Positions 32,830 to 46,330 of a stretch of 64,000 nt of DNA are shown here, piece by piece. Below the pieces are notes generated by a model, which saw nothing but the letters and a program-made list of their open reading frames with translations, ran no database searches and was not told the DNA's origin. Each line of letters opens with the position of its first letter. Position 1 is the stretch's first letter. The translations under genes were made by a program, and so were the position numbers. This DNA comes from Luscinia megarhynchos (lineage: Eukaryota; Chordata; Aves; Passeriformes; Turdidae), in NCBI GenBank assembly GCA_034336665.1, contig CM067592.1, forward strand, positions 43,119,761-43,183,760. Direction: 5' to 3'.

Positions 32830-35044
32830 GGTGTAATTCTCAGAGGTCAGAAATTCAAAACTCTGTAAGACAAAAATTGCAGACATTTCGCAGCTACCAG
32901 CCAAAATACTCATTTCAGTGGAAGCCCAGCAGTGTTACCCACAATTTAGTTTAGAGCAATATAACACAAAAGCAAAATACAGCCAGAAAACAAAGGAGTG
33001 GAAGATCCAGAAACAACTTAGCTACCAGCAATCATCCACCCCCTAAAATTTAGTAAATTGTAGCTTCAAACTAGCCTTTATCTTTTCTGTCAATAGCTTT
33101 TATCTAGGGATCCTTATATAGCCACCTCCACGGCCTCAGGACTCAAAAAATGGAAAATCATGTCTCTCCATTGTCAACAGGAACCAAATAGGACAAGTGT
33201 TTTCTGCACACATGGTGTAAAAGAAACGGATGTTTCCCAACAGCTAGCTCTGCATTGCCTGCTCTGTTGATCCAAGTCTCCATGTATTCCAGTCCTGGTG
33301 GCAAAGGCAGCCAGTTTGCACATGAGAGATCCTCTGTTCCCTGGCAGAGGGCAGACCCCCACACCATTGAATCAGACACCTCTGCCATCCATCTCCTGCA
33401 GGTGCACGCACTCCCAAGGTACCTGGCCTGCCAGCCAACAGGCATCCCACAGACTGAGGAGGGCTGCTGAGTCCTCGGGCTGGGAACCAGCTGTTCCCAC
33501 CTTATGGGAAGCTAAAAGCCTGATATATTGCTATCTATTCAGCTTCAGTACACAACCATCTTTAGACAGTGTGACTCATCCGTGGTCTGCTGTGACTTCT
33601 GCCCAAATTCTATTTGGTGTCCTTTTATTTAAGAAAGTAACTTCTCAACCTTGAAGACTGATTTGATTTCTTGAAAATACAATATTGATTATTTTTCTTT
33701 GCCCTTCTGCTAATATTTGCTGTTATAATGTACCAGCAATGTAAAAGTGATAGTTAGATGAGGTACTGAGCTAAAAGACAGCAAAATACAAGTGACTCCA
33801 TAGCACCTTCTAGCCTTTTGTATAATCGCAAATATACATTATTATCTTGTCTGTAAAGAGCTGTTGCCTTTTTTTTTTTCTTTTATCTGGTTGCTTGTGA
33901 GGCTCTGGGCTCTCAAATAAGATGGCATAAAAGAATCAGGCACAAAACCTGAATGTGACTCATAAATAGGTCTGATCCTAAGTTACAGTCAACACTCCAA
34001 GCCATGAGGTCTGACATCTTTATTTGCAAATCAAACTGTTATTGCTCCCAGCTGTCTACACTGCTTCTCTGCCAGAAGATGCTACACCCGTGGTGGAGTG
34101 AGAGGCACACATGTGCCTATGCCATAGCCCGGTGTTCCTCAGTTTTATTCAGGGGGTAGGAGGCAGAACATTACTGCTTAACCTACAGCAGATGAAACCA
34201 CCAGAGCTTATGATGCAAAGTCCACATATCCCAGCTGCACCTCATAGGTAGTGTGAAATGGCCTTCAAGGTTTCGTACAATTACAGGAGCAGTGCTACTG
34301 TGCCTCAGTGCAAAGGAGATTCCTGGTCCATTTAGAAATAATCTCAGCTTTGTAGATTCAAAAGAAATCCAGTTATGCAGTGACTGAAACTGCTCCAGTT
34401 GTGTAGAGAATTCATACCCACCTTGCATGAGGTGGTTGGAAGTATCTGGAGGAAAACCAACAACCATTTTGAGAACTTACTAGAGACAACTGAATTGGAT
34501 GTATTTTCTTTAAAAGATGTCAGAAAATCTCTAGTGATTTTCTTCCCTTTGCTTTTCGAACAAAAACTTAAAATCAATTCTCCATAGATTTGCTGTTCTT
34601 TCAAGATGCATTAAAAAAGGTTGCATGGCTTTCCTTGGAGTTTCCTGAAGCTTTTGCAACTATCTACCAGCTTGATGTCAGAAGAAATTGCATGTGTTCC
34701 TCTTTCTACAAAAGTGATTGACTACTTCAAGTGGATAATCGATTGGACAGATGGGACCAGTCCAGTATCCAGTCTAATTGATGATTTTCCCTTTCTTTCC
34801 TGGTGAAGTGAAGCAGACAAGTGTCTCTTTTGTTGCTGTGGGAGCTCCAAGGCCTAATGTAGCTTTTTAGTTAGGTAATTTCAGCTTTGAGACAGGAAAA
34901 ATTAGTCTTTGTAGTCAATGCGTGCAGGTGCAAATGAAAGAGAGGAAGCTGAATAAAGGCTGGAGGATAGATGACTTGAATCAAGTTGAACTCTAATTTT
35001 GGCAGACAGGCAGAGCACCCACAGACCTTTCTGTTCCTGCAGCT
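32830..35044. other. Non-coding single-copy DNA
   Basis: No gene supported. T run at about 33868-33879. Overlapping short frames on both strands at 33158-33654 have no recognised domain. Confidence 0.55.
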
Positions 35045-35217
35045 CAGAATCGTAGAATCTACAGAATCATCAAAGTCAGAAGAGACCTCTGAGATCATCA
35101 AATCTGACTATCAGCCCACCACTCCCTCTGTAACCCCTGAACACATCACCCAGCACCAGATTTAGATGCCTCTTGAACACCCCCAGTGATGGTGACTCCA
35201 GCACCTTGCTGTGCACT
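35045..35217 (-). mobile_element. CR1 LINE 3'-tail relic
   Basis: On + this is the reverse complement of a CR1 tail. It has repeated GAATCGTAGAATC/CAGAATCATC at 35045-35069, then AGAAGAGACCTCTGAGATCATC, a spaced AACACCCCCAGTGATGGTGACTCCA block, and a stop of similarity near 35217. Only about 170 bases remain, which is typical of a strongly 5'-truncated insertion. It belongs to the same older group as the relic at 6794-7575. Confidence 0.78.
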
Positions 35218-38200
35218 TAACATTGGAAAGGACAGCACCATCACCCATCTTCTGTGACACCTGGGAAATCAGCTACCATCTTTGCTGGGAAGAGGAAAAG
35301 TCTAGAAGTGTCATATTCATACTCATAGTTTCCTGCAAACATCTCAGATGGTTTTTGGTTGATCCCAAGCCTAATTGTCCATGCAGTTCAAAAATTGAGA
35401 ACTAAGGGATAACCAGAGATGGATCTTCAAAGTTCAGGTGGTCTTCTGTGCCTGAATAGAGTCAGTGGCTGAGTCCAGAGATAGCAGGGCATTTGGCACC
35501 TACAGAAGAACAAGACACACCTGTGACAAGCTGCTGAATTGTGGAAAGATACAGTCACCTTTTAAGGGCAGTGTTCTCCTTTATATCACAATCACTTTTA
35601 AAAATGTGGATAAAGTCACTGGGTCCCTTGGGCAAAAATTAAAATTGTATGCAGAAGCAAGCCAGCTTTCTGTGTGGTTAATATTGAGCTGGAGTAGAAG
35701 TTCATCATGAATATTACATTCCCTCAGTATGAAGAACATGAAGGTTCTAATTTCTGTGCGCTCTCTTTGCATTGTTGCAGGAGTGAGAAGAGGGTGTAAA
35801 TATAATCAGCAATCAGTATAAAGCTACAATATGCTGTCAGGGTGATGCAAAAGGGTATCTTAGCAGTATAAATGGTTGCCTTGAGAATTCATTACTGTAA
35901 TTACAGTAGCAATACTGCCAAAGGATTATAAATCATCCTGAGATGCAATTTTTTTTTTTTTGGCTGAAGGTGATTTAGCATTCAGAAACAGCCTTGGTGG
36001 AAATCCAGGTAGCATTATCTCCAGTCCCACAACCACCTTATTTCTGTCTAGTGCATTTCCAAGCAGGAAATCCTCACTGAATGGCTCAAGCACATTCCTA
36101 GTTCCATGGTTTCTTAGTTCAGATTAATACAGCAAGAATCTTGCTTCCGATTGCAATGGCAAAAAGAAGGGCTGAGGTCTACCCACTGGGGAGATGAACA
36201 TGAAAGAGAAAGTGTGTTCCAATTAAAATTATCCATTTGGGTACTGCTTCAAAATTCTGCCTGCTGGCTCTTTTCTCTGCTTTCATTTTGATATGCCCTA
36301 TGCTGGTATCAGGCCCACAAGACACTGACAGCTCTGTATTTTATGTTCAGTGCTCTTAAATATATGCCTATTCAAGAGTGATGCTGTGGTGGACATAGTT
36401 ATACCTTTCTCAGAGATATAAGGTGAAGAAAACCTGTAAAGAGCTTTGCGATCCAGAACAGGAAAACAAAAATTCTGTGAAAACACTTCCAGGGTACTTT
36501 CTTTATAACCATTTATACATATTTGGATGTTGGATTGCTCCAGCCTTATTCCCAATACTGGCTGATGACAATTCCCCCACTGGATAGATCACTAGGAGCT
36601 TTACCTCATATTCCTGTTGGGGCAGGATCCAGAAAAGAGTTGAGAAATTGAACCTCTTTGAATCCTTGGGACATCACATAATAAATCTCTTCTGCAGCAC
36701 ACAATTCTCCCTGCTGGGCAGTAGCCATTTGCCTGCTATACCTGGGAACAAGGACACTGCTTTTGTCAAGCAGAACAGAGTGTCAATGGGAGCCTCTTAT
36801 GACAGGAAGCAGGATTTTAAATTTCTTTTATTTTTTTTTATGTGCCCTTTTCCTCTTCCTGTTTTCAGAGAGTAGGAAGAAGTGATTGAAAGTGAAGCCT
36901 GGAAACAGCTGGCTTCTCTTTTGGGTCATAGAATTATCCAAATTGTTTGCAAACTCAGGTCAGTAAAGCTAACAAATGGAGAGTCACTAAGTCCACCGTA
37001 TACTTTAGGTTTCATTTGACGCCCACATGCTGAAACTACCTCACTTGCATCTGCTGATGCAGAGAGATCCTTGCTGAAGTATCACCCTTGCACTGCTTGT
37101 CTGAACATGCTGATTTTCACTTCTGGAAGAATTTTCTTCAGCTTTGGGCACAATGACATCTGTGACTCCCTCTCCCACTTGCTTGAGCATGACTGAAGTC
37201 ACTTGCAAGTTCCCTTTACATGTTTCTGTAACAAAGATGTTATCTTTGTAAAATACAGACTTAGCAGAGCAAGGCACGTGGAAGAGAAAGCAAACACTAT
37301 GGCTATGTGTTTCCATAACCTCCAGCACTGCAGCTTGCAGTCAACATAATCTTTGCCTGAGGGGAAAATTAATCCAGAAGGAGTAAAAGTATGCTTCACT
37401 CTACTACTCTACATACCTGTACACGGTGGAGGACAATGAATGTTAAAGTTAGGTACATTTAAGAGTTATGATGTATGCTAGAGACTTCCACTATAATGTC
37501 AGATTGGTTAGGCTGGCTAAATGTTTTCAAACATCTTAACTTTTCCAGTGCAATTTCTTCAACGTGGTTAGTTTACCTGTGTTACTTACACATCTGCAGT
37601 ATTAAAGTTCTCAAAGCCTATCCCAACCTGTGCTGCTATGATCTAAGATTACAATGTGTGAAGGAGAATGTAGTAGAAATGCATCCCTCAGCTTCATTGA
37701 CTATAAGGTGTACCAGTGATCCTTAAAGTTGCAGTTTGTGAGGGACAAAACCCTCCAGCAAAAACCTGCAACCTGTAAGACAAGGCGTAGCAGATGGATT
37801 TCAACAGTCACATGATCAGAGAAAAAAGGCAACACAAAGTGAGATTTAGAATGGCATGGCCCCTATGCAGGAGAGCCTATCTGTATTTAATCTTTGTGAC
37901 AGCTTTGGTAAGAGTTTTTGTACATGGAAGCACCAACATGGAAAAGCTGTCCCTGTTGCACTTTAGGCAGTTAAGGAGTTTCTCAATCAGTTCTTCTTAG
38001 GTTTCATTTGTTAAACCAGCCGTGTCTATCCATCAACAACTGCCATCTTTAAAAAAAAACCTCATAAGGAGAAGGAAACATGCCTTTCTGGATTGTGTGG
38101 CTATCACTTCCAACCACAACCAGATCAGCCAGGACATCAGCATTAAAAGGACTCCTCAAAAGTCACTGAAGGAGCTCTTTCTGGTGGAACTAATGTTGGA

Positions 38201-41200
38201 GCAGGGTTGCAGAAACGTTTCCATATATCTCATACTAACTTACGGCTGGATACATGAAATGGGTACTTCTCCATTTCAGTTTTTTTCCAAACTTCACCTC
38301 TAAGTTGGAGAATACTTTTTTATGTATCTACTGCTTGTCATGCACTTGGTAGGATTTTGGGGATTTGTATGTATATTTTTTTAGTATATCTACTTAGCTC
38401 AAATGGATTATTTGTAGTTTTGCTCCATCAAAATGATCAAGGCCTAAACACATAAATTTCGCTGTAAGACTACCTTTGGGTAGAGACAATCAGACAGTAA
38501 CCTAGGTCTTCTGACATGTAGTTTAGAAGATGGCCCTGCTGAGATCCTCTTTCCTTTCTTTAGGGAAAAGGTAGATACATCTGCTTGAGCAGCACATACT
38601 ACCTGAAAAGATGATCTCCTTCTCTTGCATGCAAAGACCTGCACGGACCTGACCTTGCAGGTGGCACTGGAAGCTGAGGAGGACTGTGAGGGGCATGGAC
38701 ACAGCTCCTTCCTTCTCCATCTTCACTCCTAGTGAGAGATCTCTGCAGAAAGAGAACCAGCAGGCTTTGGTTCTACCCTGATCTCCCCCTGCCCCCAGCC
38801 TACTCACACAGCAGAAATCCAGGATGGACCAAGACATCCAGTTGTTATGAACAGAGAGAAGGTCCTACAAAACCATTCAGTCAGGTAATGAGGTACACAG
38901 TGTTGAGGAGGTAAGAGACAAAAACACTTGTGCCATTATACAGAATTGCCTGAAACCTCCCCAGGCAAAATTACCTTAATACTGAATTGCAACAACACCA
39001 CCACCAAAAACAACAACAAAAACAAAAGGAAATTCCTAGAATGTTTAACAAAAAAAACAAAAAAAAAATTACGTTCTATTACTTTTACCTAATATAATTT
39101 TCAAAAGTGCAAGCAAAACAGTAGAAAATTAATTGTTATGTGTATTTATTGAAATTAAATATCTGGCTTTGTGTTCATTAAATATTTTGACTGCCTACAT
39201 ATTTTAAATTTTTGGTGAAAATACCTAGCCATGCTATCACTGAACACTGACTATGCCTGGAACCTTCTAAATTATTTTTATTCCCAAAATTATTTACAGC
39301 AGTTAAATCCAGAAATGGCTGTTATTAGACACTGTCAGATTTTCCAGAGTATTGAGCGGCACCATTGCAGACAAGCAGTTCCATTCATCAGGGGTCTAAG
39401 GAAAGACAGGAGTTCACAGGAAAGGTCTATAAGCTGTAGTCATGGACAACAGGTTGAATGACTTTTACAAGATTGGTGTGATTGAAATATGCAGAAAACC
39501 TACAGTTTTCTTGGTGAGCACTGACAGAACAGCTGAGTGAACATGAATTTGTTCTTGTTTCACACAACAGATCAACCCACTGCAGCTGAGAAGCACCAAA
39601 TTCACAATTATTAGTGTGCAGTCACCACTGTTGCATTTTTGCTCAGCATCTGGCGGGGACAGGGCAGAGGACATGCCTCTGTCATTGAAAATTCTCTGGA
39701 CAGATTAAGTTCTGCACGTTATTATCCAAGTGAGAACCTGTCCACAGGAAAGGGAAAGCTTATTTCAGTGTCATCATTCAGCTGTGCAGATCCATCGCAT
39801 GCTATGGGTGTTGCCCATGCTGGGCTTTTTGTGTTGCAAAGGGAAATAAATAAGTGATGCTGCCTCTGAAAAGCCACCAAACAGAGATGTCACTGTGACC
39901 GACACGGGTTTCTGATTTCCATGAGTTTTCAATTAATGATAAAGCTGTACTTGTAATTTTAGCTCAGCTCTTCAAGTCCTATCTTGGCCATCTGTTGTAT
40001 GAACAAATGCAGTGATCATTCAGATCAAGGGAAAATGTGACTGCTAGAGCTGCTTGCTCTTCCAACAGGTCTTATTCAGATAACAAAACTGATCTGGTTT
40101 AAAGGCATCGCTGTGACCTTTATGAATGAGTAACTTACACTTAGGAAGTGCAGTCATTACACAAAGAGCCTAGATAACAGGATAACAGCTCCCGTAGTTT
40201 AGCAGGGCAATCCAAGAAAAGTTTTGCAATCCATTTAGAAATTCTTTAGTCTATTTAAATAGCATATGGGTTGTATGGAGAAGTCAAATCTTCTATCGGA
40301 GTAGCTCATATATGGAAAAAATACAGTGAACTTTGCAGACCATTTTTTCTCTAGCTCATCAGCTTTTCCCAGCTGTATCAGTTGTTTCAATTAAGAGCCA
40401 CTAACTCTCCCTTCAAGCATTGACCCACTTCTACCCCTAAAGGATCACAGTTAAAACACAGTCCTACCAATCTGTCCACCTGGTGTTTTCTGAAGTATTT
40501 TCTGACATGATCTGTAGCCTCTTTTTGTGATGCAAACTAGCATTAATATTATTATTTTATAAGTTTACATTTAAAAGTTGTATTGAAGGAACTGTAAGAT
40601 TATAAAGTCAAAAACTAGGAAGTATTTCTACAATCAGAACCTGTCTGTTCAACTTCTTAGAGAGCAGTCTTCATGGAACAGTCAGAAATCACACTTTTTC
40701 CCTTATAACTTCTTCATCCACTACAACTCTTGACTTCTAGGCTTCTTGGGTTGGATCCAGTATTCATCTTTAGAGAAACACATCTCAGGAATTTGCTGAT
40801 GTTTTCCTTACAAAGAATACCACAGCTTAATATTAATGCAAGAGTACTAGGATCTCTTCAGAAATCTGATCCTGATTGCTGGTGAGAGGAAATTTAACCC
40901 CACTTGTAAGAGACTTTGATCAAAAATTAGCTTAGCTTGTGGACATTGCTTAAAGCACTAGGCAAGTTTTCCATGCCTTGAAGTAAACAAAATATTGATT
41001 CTTCAGATAAAGGGTTAAGTAGTATTGAGTTGGAGATCATTTAATGGAAAGTACAGAATACTGTGAAAGAGGCAATTGAATGGATTTTGTTCTCTACACT
41101 TGCTCAAAAATTTAAAAATTGGATGTGGTATGCCCTTGCTTTTCACTCCCATCCTGCTTCTTTCTTAAAAACATTAATCTAAGTGTGGGTTTTTCTCAGT

Positions 41201-44200
41201 CATATTTCAAGCATTATGTTGTTTTCCTCAGGGCTCAAAGGCTTCTGAGGCTAAGGAGACAGTGTTTTATCCTATGGCACACAAGGGGTGATTTCACTGG
41301 TTATAAATTCATTAACTTTTAAGTTAGTAAAAATTCTTCTGCCATTGACTACCTGCAGAGGTGAGAATCCAAAATGGCATCTTGAGTACAATTCCAGGAG
41401 CCATCTTTCACTCACATCAATGGAATTTCAGCTATGCATGTCAATAATCACACAAAATGGGCAGGGGGTGACATGAATTAATATATACAGGTTTGTCAGG
41501 TAATTTGGAAGTGATTAGTTTGGTTTACGTGGAGACTTTTCAAAACAACACCAAATATATGTAAAAAGAGAAAGGTGGTTTTTTTTTCACCTCCAGGGCT
41601 CTGGTTTGTGGGTAGGGAGGCTGCACCAGGTGTGCCTTTGATGCCCTGCAATTTCCCCTGCCAATGGTAGGGTCTCAGCTAGCATTCAGGTATGGCTCTG
41701 CTGGCACAGGGAATGGGAAGCCTGTCCCTTTTATCTGCTCCCTGGCTGCCAGGGAAGTAAGGTAATGACCCCACTACGAGTGGCTGACTTCAAATACAGA
41801 GTGAAAGGCACAGGAAAATAGCCTGATCCCTAGGGCATATGCAGCTAACTAGAAGGCCATCTTCTTAATGTGAGCATTTATGTACCTTCAAAGAGATTTT
41901 CCACCCTGAACAAGTATCAGCTGAGCAGCACAAAAAGTGAAGGAAAAGAAAGATCCCTCTCTGTAAATTAAAGGCTTTAAACTTGTGTCTAACTAGGCAA
42001 TCATAAAGAGACATGATCATCAAGTCTTTCATCCTTTTTCTAAAAATTACTCTCTGTATGGTTTTCATACCTCTCTTCTGTCTCCCAAGCTCAAACAACA
42101 AAAAACCCACTTTGCCACTTGTTCCGCGTGTTAAATCAAAGTGGATGCCACCATTAATAGAGCCTGTGCCAGTGCCTGAGAGTTCCAGAATCCCTCACGA
42201 GGCTGTTTCTCATAAGGGTTTTGCTGGGCTTTGCTGATTTTTTTGGCTATGAGAGACAGCCAAGCATATTCTTTTGCATCATCAGGGAGAAAAAGCGCAA
42301 ATGAAAAGTACAATTAACAAATCTGGATCAGAACCTTAGCAGCAGAATTACCAATTTTTTCCAAAGAGTCTGCAGTTTGAAATCCTTGGTCATCCCTCCT
42401 ACAATTAAAAAGAAAAAATAAAAAAATCAGAAAGGTGGTTTATAAAGGAGAGTGATAAAGGTGGCTTATGTTAGACTCAAACCTGATTGGCTTGGTTTCT
42501 GCAAAGAGAGAAGATCCGGGCCCAGACACATGGCACTAGTTGAAGGAAGTCTATGCAGGAAGAGTCTGAATCATAGAAAAGTAACCAAAATGTTTATTTT
42601 TCTCTTCAAAATACACATCTGTCCAGGAAAAAATATTGTCCTTCCTAGCTATGCATCAGGCAAATGTTTTCCATGATTCACTTAGTCTGCTGCTTTCTGC
42701 TCAGGTTTCTTCAAGTGGTGCTAGTAAGCACTCTAAAGGCTTCCTCAGCAGAGCTGGCAGGCAGCAGCAGGATCCTGTGCTGTTAAAGGACATATCTAAA
42801 GGGCAACTGAAAAATTAGTGAGGCCTTTTGTAATCCCCTCAGCTGGCCCAGGGCCCTGTGTAAAATTCATCCTCCATGATATCAGGGGAAGACTTTGGTT
42901 CTAGACTCTAGACTCAGAAGCCTTCCTTACCTGGCACTTGGTACCCAACACTTTACTGCCTGGTCCCCACTTTTCAATTTTGTCATCCCACCGGTCCAAC
43001 CAGAAGAACACTCATGGGGTGCACACTCACTTCAAAGCAGCTTGGATGAAGGCAATAGGAAAAGCTGCTCACAATGCAGGGGGGATGTTCTTGGCTCTTC
43101 AGAACAGTTTTAAAAGCTGTCTGGCTCAGGAGTCTCTTGGAAAGTGGTGTGTTCCAGGTAACTCCTGTGCCTGCTGAGACATTGCTGCAAGGCACAGACT
43201 GGCCCCAGCATGTGTCCTGCAGTGTGCTGCACAGGAAGGGTGTGAGCCTTGTTTGAGGTGAAAGGAGTTCCACAGGGAAATGCTGGCACTTCCAAGAAAC
43301 CACTCAGGACATGTGGAGTGAATGCCAGGGTTGGAAGAACATCTGAAGACCAAGGTAAAGTGAAGAAACTCCCTCCTCTTTAGCAGTGGAGACTAAGTCA
43401 ACCCTGCTGAAATTTGAATTACCTTTGTATGATTTGCATGCATCTATGATGCTTGAACTGTGACCATATACTTCTGTCACTAACCACTAGGAAGACACCT
43501 AGCAGAACTGCAAAACAGAAACTATATGGACAAATAATACACTACAATGATAAAAACAGAAAAATTGAATATAATATCTTAAAAATTTCTTCACAAATCA
43601 TTTCATAAAAGCTGTAAACCACATGACTGAAAAGAACAGTTTTAGTGCAATGCAGCCTCAGTCTGAGAGCTTTGTTGTACAGGGAACAAGGAGCTAAAAA
43701 CACCTCTTCTCCCTGGTTTCCTGTTCTCCAATACATTACAAATAGTGGTACCTTTCCCACAAAGTACTATTTTGCACATATGGAAGATGAGATATACAGG
43801 GTGTGTACCTCATAAATATAATTTTCTATGCTTTTTGAGGGAATCCATTATATTAAAAAGTGGAATGTTCTTACTGGTGCTAATAGACCAGCTCAAAAAC
43901 CACACAGGTATTACAATTTTTTAAAATTTTTCTTCTTTCTTCTTTTGGTTTTTCTTCTTCTTTGGGTTTTGCTCTTTCTTTGGGTTTTGTTGTTCTTTGC
44001 AATGTTTTCTTTGTTTGTCTGGCCTATGCTTTTTCCTTCGCAACACCAAGTTAGCAACACCTGCATTCCTCTGACTTTTCAGATGCTTGTGGCTGTTATA
44101 AGGCATCATATGAAGGTGTTTAAATCATGCCTAAAGCAGACCTACACAAATGTAAGCATGATCAGATATTTGTGGCCTGCCTGGAGTACCTCTTTTCCTG

Positions 44201-45109
44201 ATAAGTAGTGCTAGAGTGAGTAGTCCCACTAACACAAATGAGATGACTCAATCACTCTGTGTTGCAGTTAAGAGGTTGGACACAGGTGGAACCTCAAAAT
44301 GCATACAGAAATTCTTCTCTGCTGAGTGTGTGCCATGAGCAGCCAGTGCTTGTATCCACAGGTCCCTCTGTGGAAATGCATCCTGCCTGGCTTCCCTCTC
44401 TGCTGGGAATGAGAAAAAATGTCTCCCATTACCTTTCAGTGCCTACCAGCCAATATCTGCATTTTAAAATGGTATTTTGGAAAGGGAAGTGGAAGAAACG
44501 GCAGCATAAAGCCGGATAGAGAAATAGGGTCCCTAAGAAATCATGCTCCAGACACTGATTTGCTGGGTGGCAGTGATGTGTTACAGCTGGGAGCTTCCTT
44601 CTGGGAGAAATTTAGCTTGAAGACTCAAAGCCTGTTCATCATTAAAACCATGCTGATAAAGGGCAGGCTCCAGCTCTTCCTCTAAGCACAGCTGTTGCTG
44701 CCAGCCAGGACGTTTACTCTTTTCTGCTCCAACTAGAGAACATGGATTAAATGCTCCATCACTGTATTGTCTGTGTCCTCACTTTGTTTTGGGAAAAGAG
44801 ACAAAGCCAAACAGGTGCCTGGCGATACTTTGTTTTGGATATGGATAGCAAGCAGAGTAACACTGATAAGGTCTAAAGTATGCACAAGCATTTTTTAGGC
44901 CCATAGAGGACACCAAAATCAGTTTAACACCAAGCCTGCTGGTAGGGCTTTTGTTATTTCTACATATCAGATAAATTTGGCACTATACTCCACCTGTGGC
45001 AATGGAGGAAATTTGCTTGGAGTCAGCAAATCCCAGACAAGGGCCATTCCTCTCTAAAGAGCATGTTTAGTGTTAAAGAAAGTGTCCTAGGAAAGGGAAG
45101 CTGTGCAGC
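35218..45109. other. Non-coding single-copy DNA with low-complexity tracts
   Basis: About 10 kb without a supported exon. Low-complexity tracts: T13 at 35949-35961, an A-rich AAC/CAAAA stretch at 38990-39069, and a T-rich stretch with repeated CTTTGGGTTTTG at 43917-44010. No transposable element recognised. Open frames up to 126 codons (43828-44208) are driven by the T-rich tract. Confidence 0.55.
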
Positions 45110-45700
45110 CATGTCAGTCTGAAGGCAGCTCTGTGGTGTGCTGTTTAGGATCCTGCAGCCCAGCTGCTGAGAGAGCCATGCCACAATGGGCACTGCAGAC
45201 TGAGAATTGTGAATTTGGTGCTTCTCAGCTGCACTATTGGGTGAAACAAGAACAAGTGTGCCTGCACCCCACTGCCCATCCAGCAGCACCCTCCAAAGGA
45301 AAAGGGAAGCTCTGTCAGCTGAGCAAGAGGAAGCGGCAGCACCAGGCTCCTATTCCACCTCCTGCTCCCCTGCCAGGTGCTGGTGTGAGATCCCTGGCTG
45401 GACTCTCTGCCGGCAGGAGTGAGGAGATTGTGCAAACTCTGCATCTGCGCCTCACGGCGGGGGCACAAGCACAGCCTTGCCTCCCCCATGTCAGTCTGTG
45501 CTCCGCTGGTGTGCTGCAGCCCTGTGGCCTCCTGAGCACCCAGCACGCTCAGACCGGCCAGGGCAGTGCCAGGGCCACACTGACAGGCGTGCAAGGGCAG
45601 ACTCTGAAGTGCTGCAGCTCAGCACAGCCTTCTGGCTCCAGTGGCACTGCGCTGACTTACACCAGCTGGAAACCTGCTCTCTGCTTTTGCCTGAGTTAAT
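45110..45700. other. GC/CpG pocket open on both strands, function unknown
   Basis: This is the most GC-rich stretch outside the main CpG island, with about ten CpGs in 45330-45660. On + a frame is open to a TAA at 45697-45699. From the first real ATG (45178) it would give 173-174 residues (MPQWALQTEN...), Pro/Ala/Ser-rich with a short basic patch (SKRKRQHQ). On - a frame is open from 45594 to 45145. Neither resembles a known domain, and open frames on both strands are typical of GC-rich DNA. It could be a lineage-specific exon, a lncRNA promoter or a decayed element. I do not call a CDS. Confidence 0.3.
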
Positions 45701-46019
45701 GTGTTTTCTCAGGACAGGGATGGAGTGGTCTAATGGTAATTATTGTTAAGGAGGAAGTTGAAGTTAATATCTGTTTTCGCATGAGTATAAATGCCAAGGC
45801 CTGAATACATATTTTTCGGAAGCTAGGAGAAATTACACACCGAAGTGATGGCATTTCATTAGCATTTACATTATCCTTGGGCCCAGAGGGCTCAGTGGAA
45901 ACAGTGTAAGAACTTTACCCAGGCTTTACAAGGACTTTTTAAATTGGGTCTTGGAAACCTCCGCGGATTAGATAAGGCTTAGCCTCCCTGAGAATCCTTT
46001 TGCCCTGCCTAGTTATCCG
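45701..46019. other. Non-coding DNA with POU/homeodomain-type words
   Basis: No gene. At about 45850-45875 the sequence CATTTCATTAGCATTTACAT holds an ATTAGCAT octamer-like word next to TAAT-type cores. This is weak motif evidence for a regulatory element. Confidence 0.3.
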
Positions 46020-46330
46020 TGTGGGAAAGAAGCGTGTCTTTATATCCAGCTTGAACCTCTCTAGCTTCAGTTCATGCCCCATTGTCACTCCCCTTTCCAC
46101 CAGCCACTGTCAGGATACCATCATGCGTCCCAAACCCGTCTCTGCTCCAGGGGGAACCGGCCCCTCCTCCAGTCCCACCCAGTCCTGGAGCCCCTCTGTT
46201 CTACCACTGCCACCTCCCTGGGGCCCAAAACTGAGCTCAGTGCTTGGATGAAGTCTGAGGGGCCCTGAGCTGAGGGGACCATCCATCTCTCCTACACAAT
46301 CCATCCTTCCTGTAGGACTTACAAACTGAA
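46020..46330 (-). mobile_element. Possible very old CR1 relic
   Basis: On + the run GTGGGAAAGAAGCGTGTC, then TATATCCAGCTTGAACCTC and CTTCAGTTCATGCC at 46020-46080, follows the order of an antisense CR1 3' region (a GTAAAGAA-like word, then TATCCAGTCTGAACCTC-like, then GCTT-CATGCC-like). Past 46090 the match is too weak to judge. It could be chance similarity. Confidence 0.3.

Noticed and set aside
45103..45177. Extending the GC-pocket frame to 45103
   Set aside because: The codon at 45103 is GTG, not a eukaryotic start. The first ATG is at 45178.
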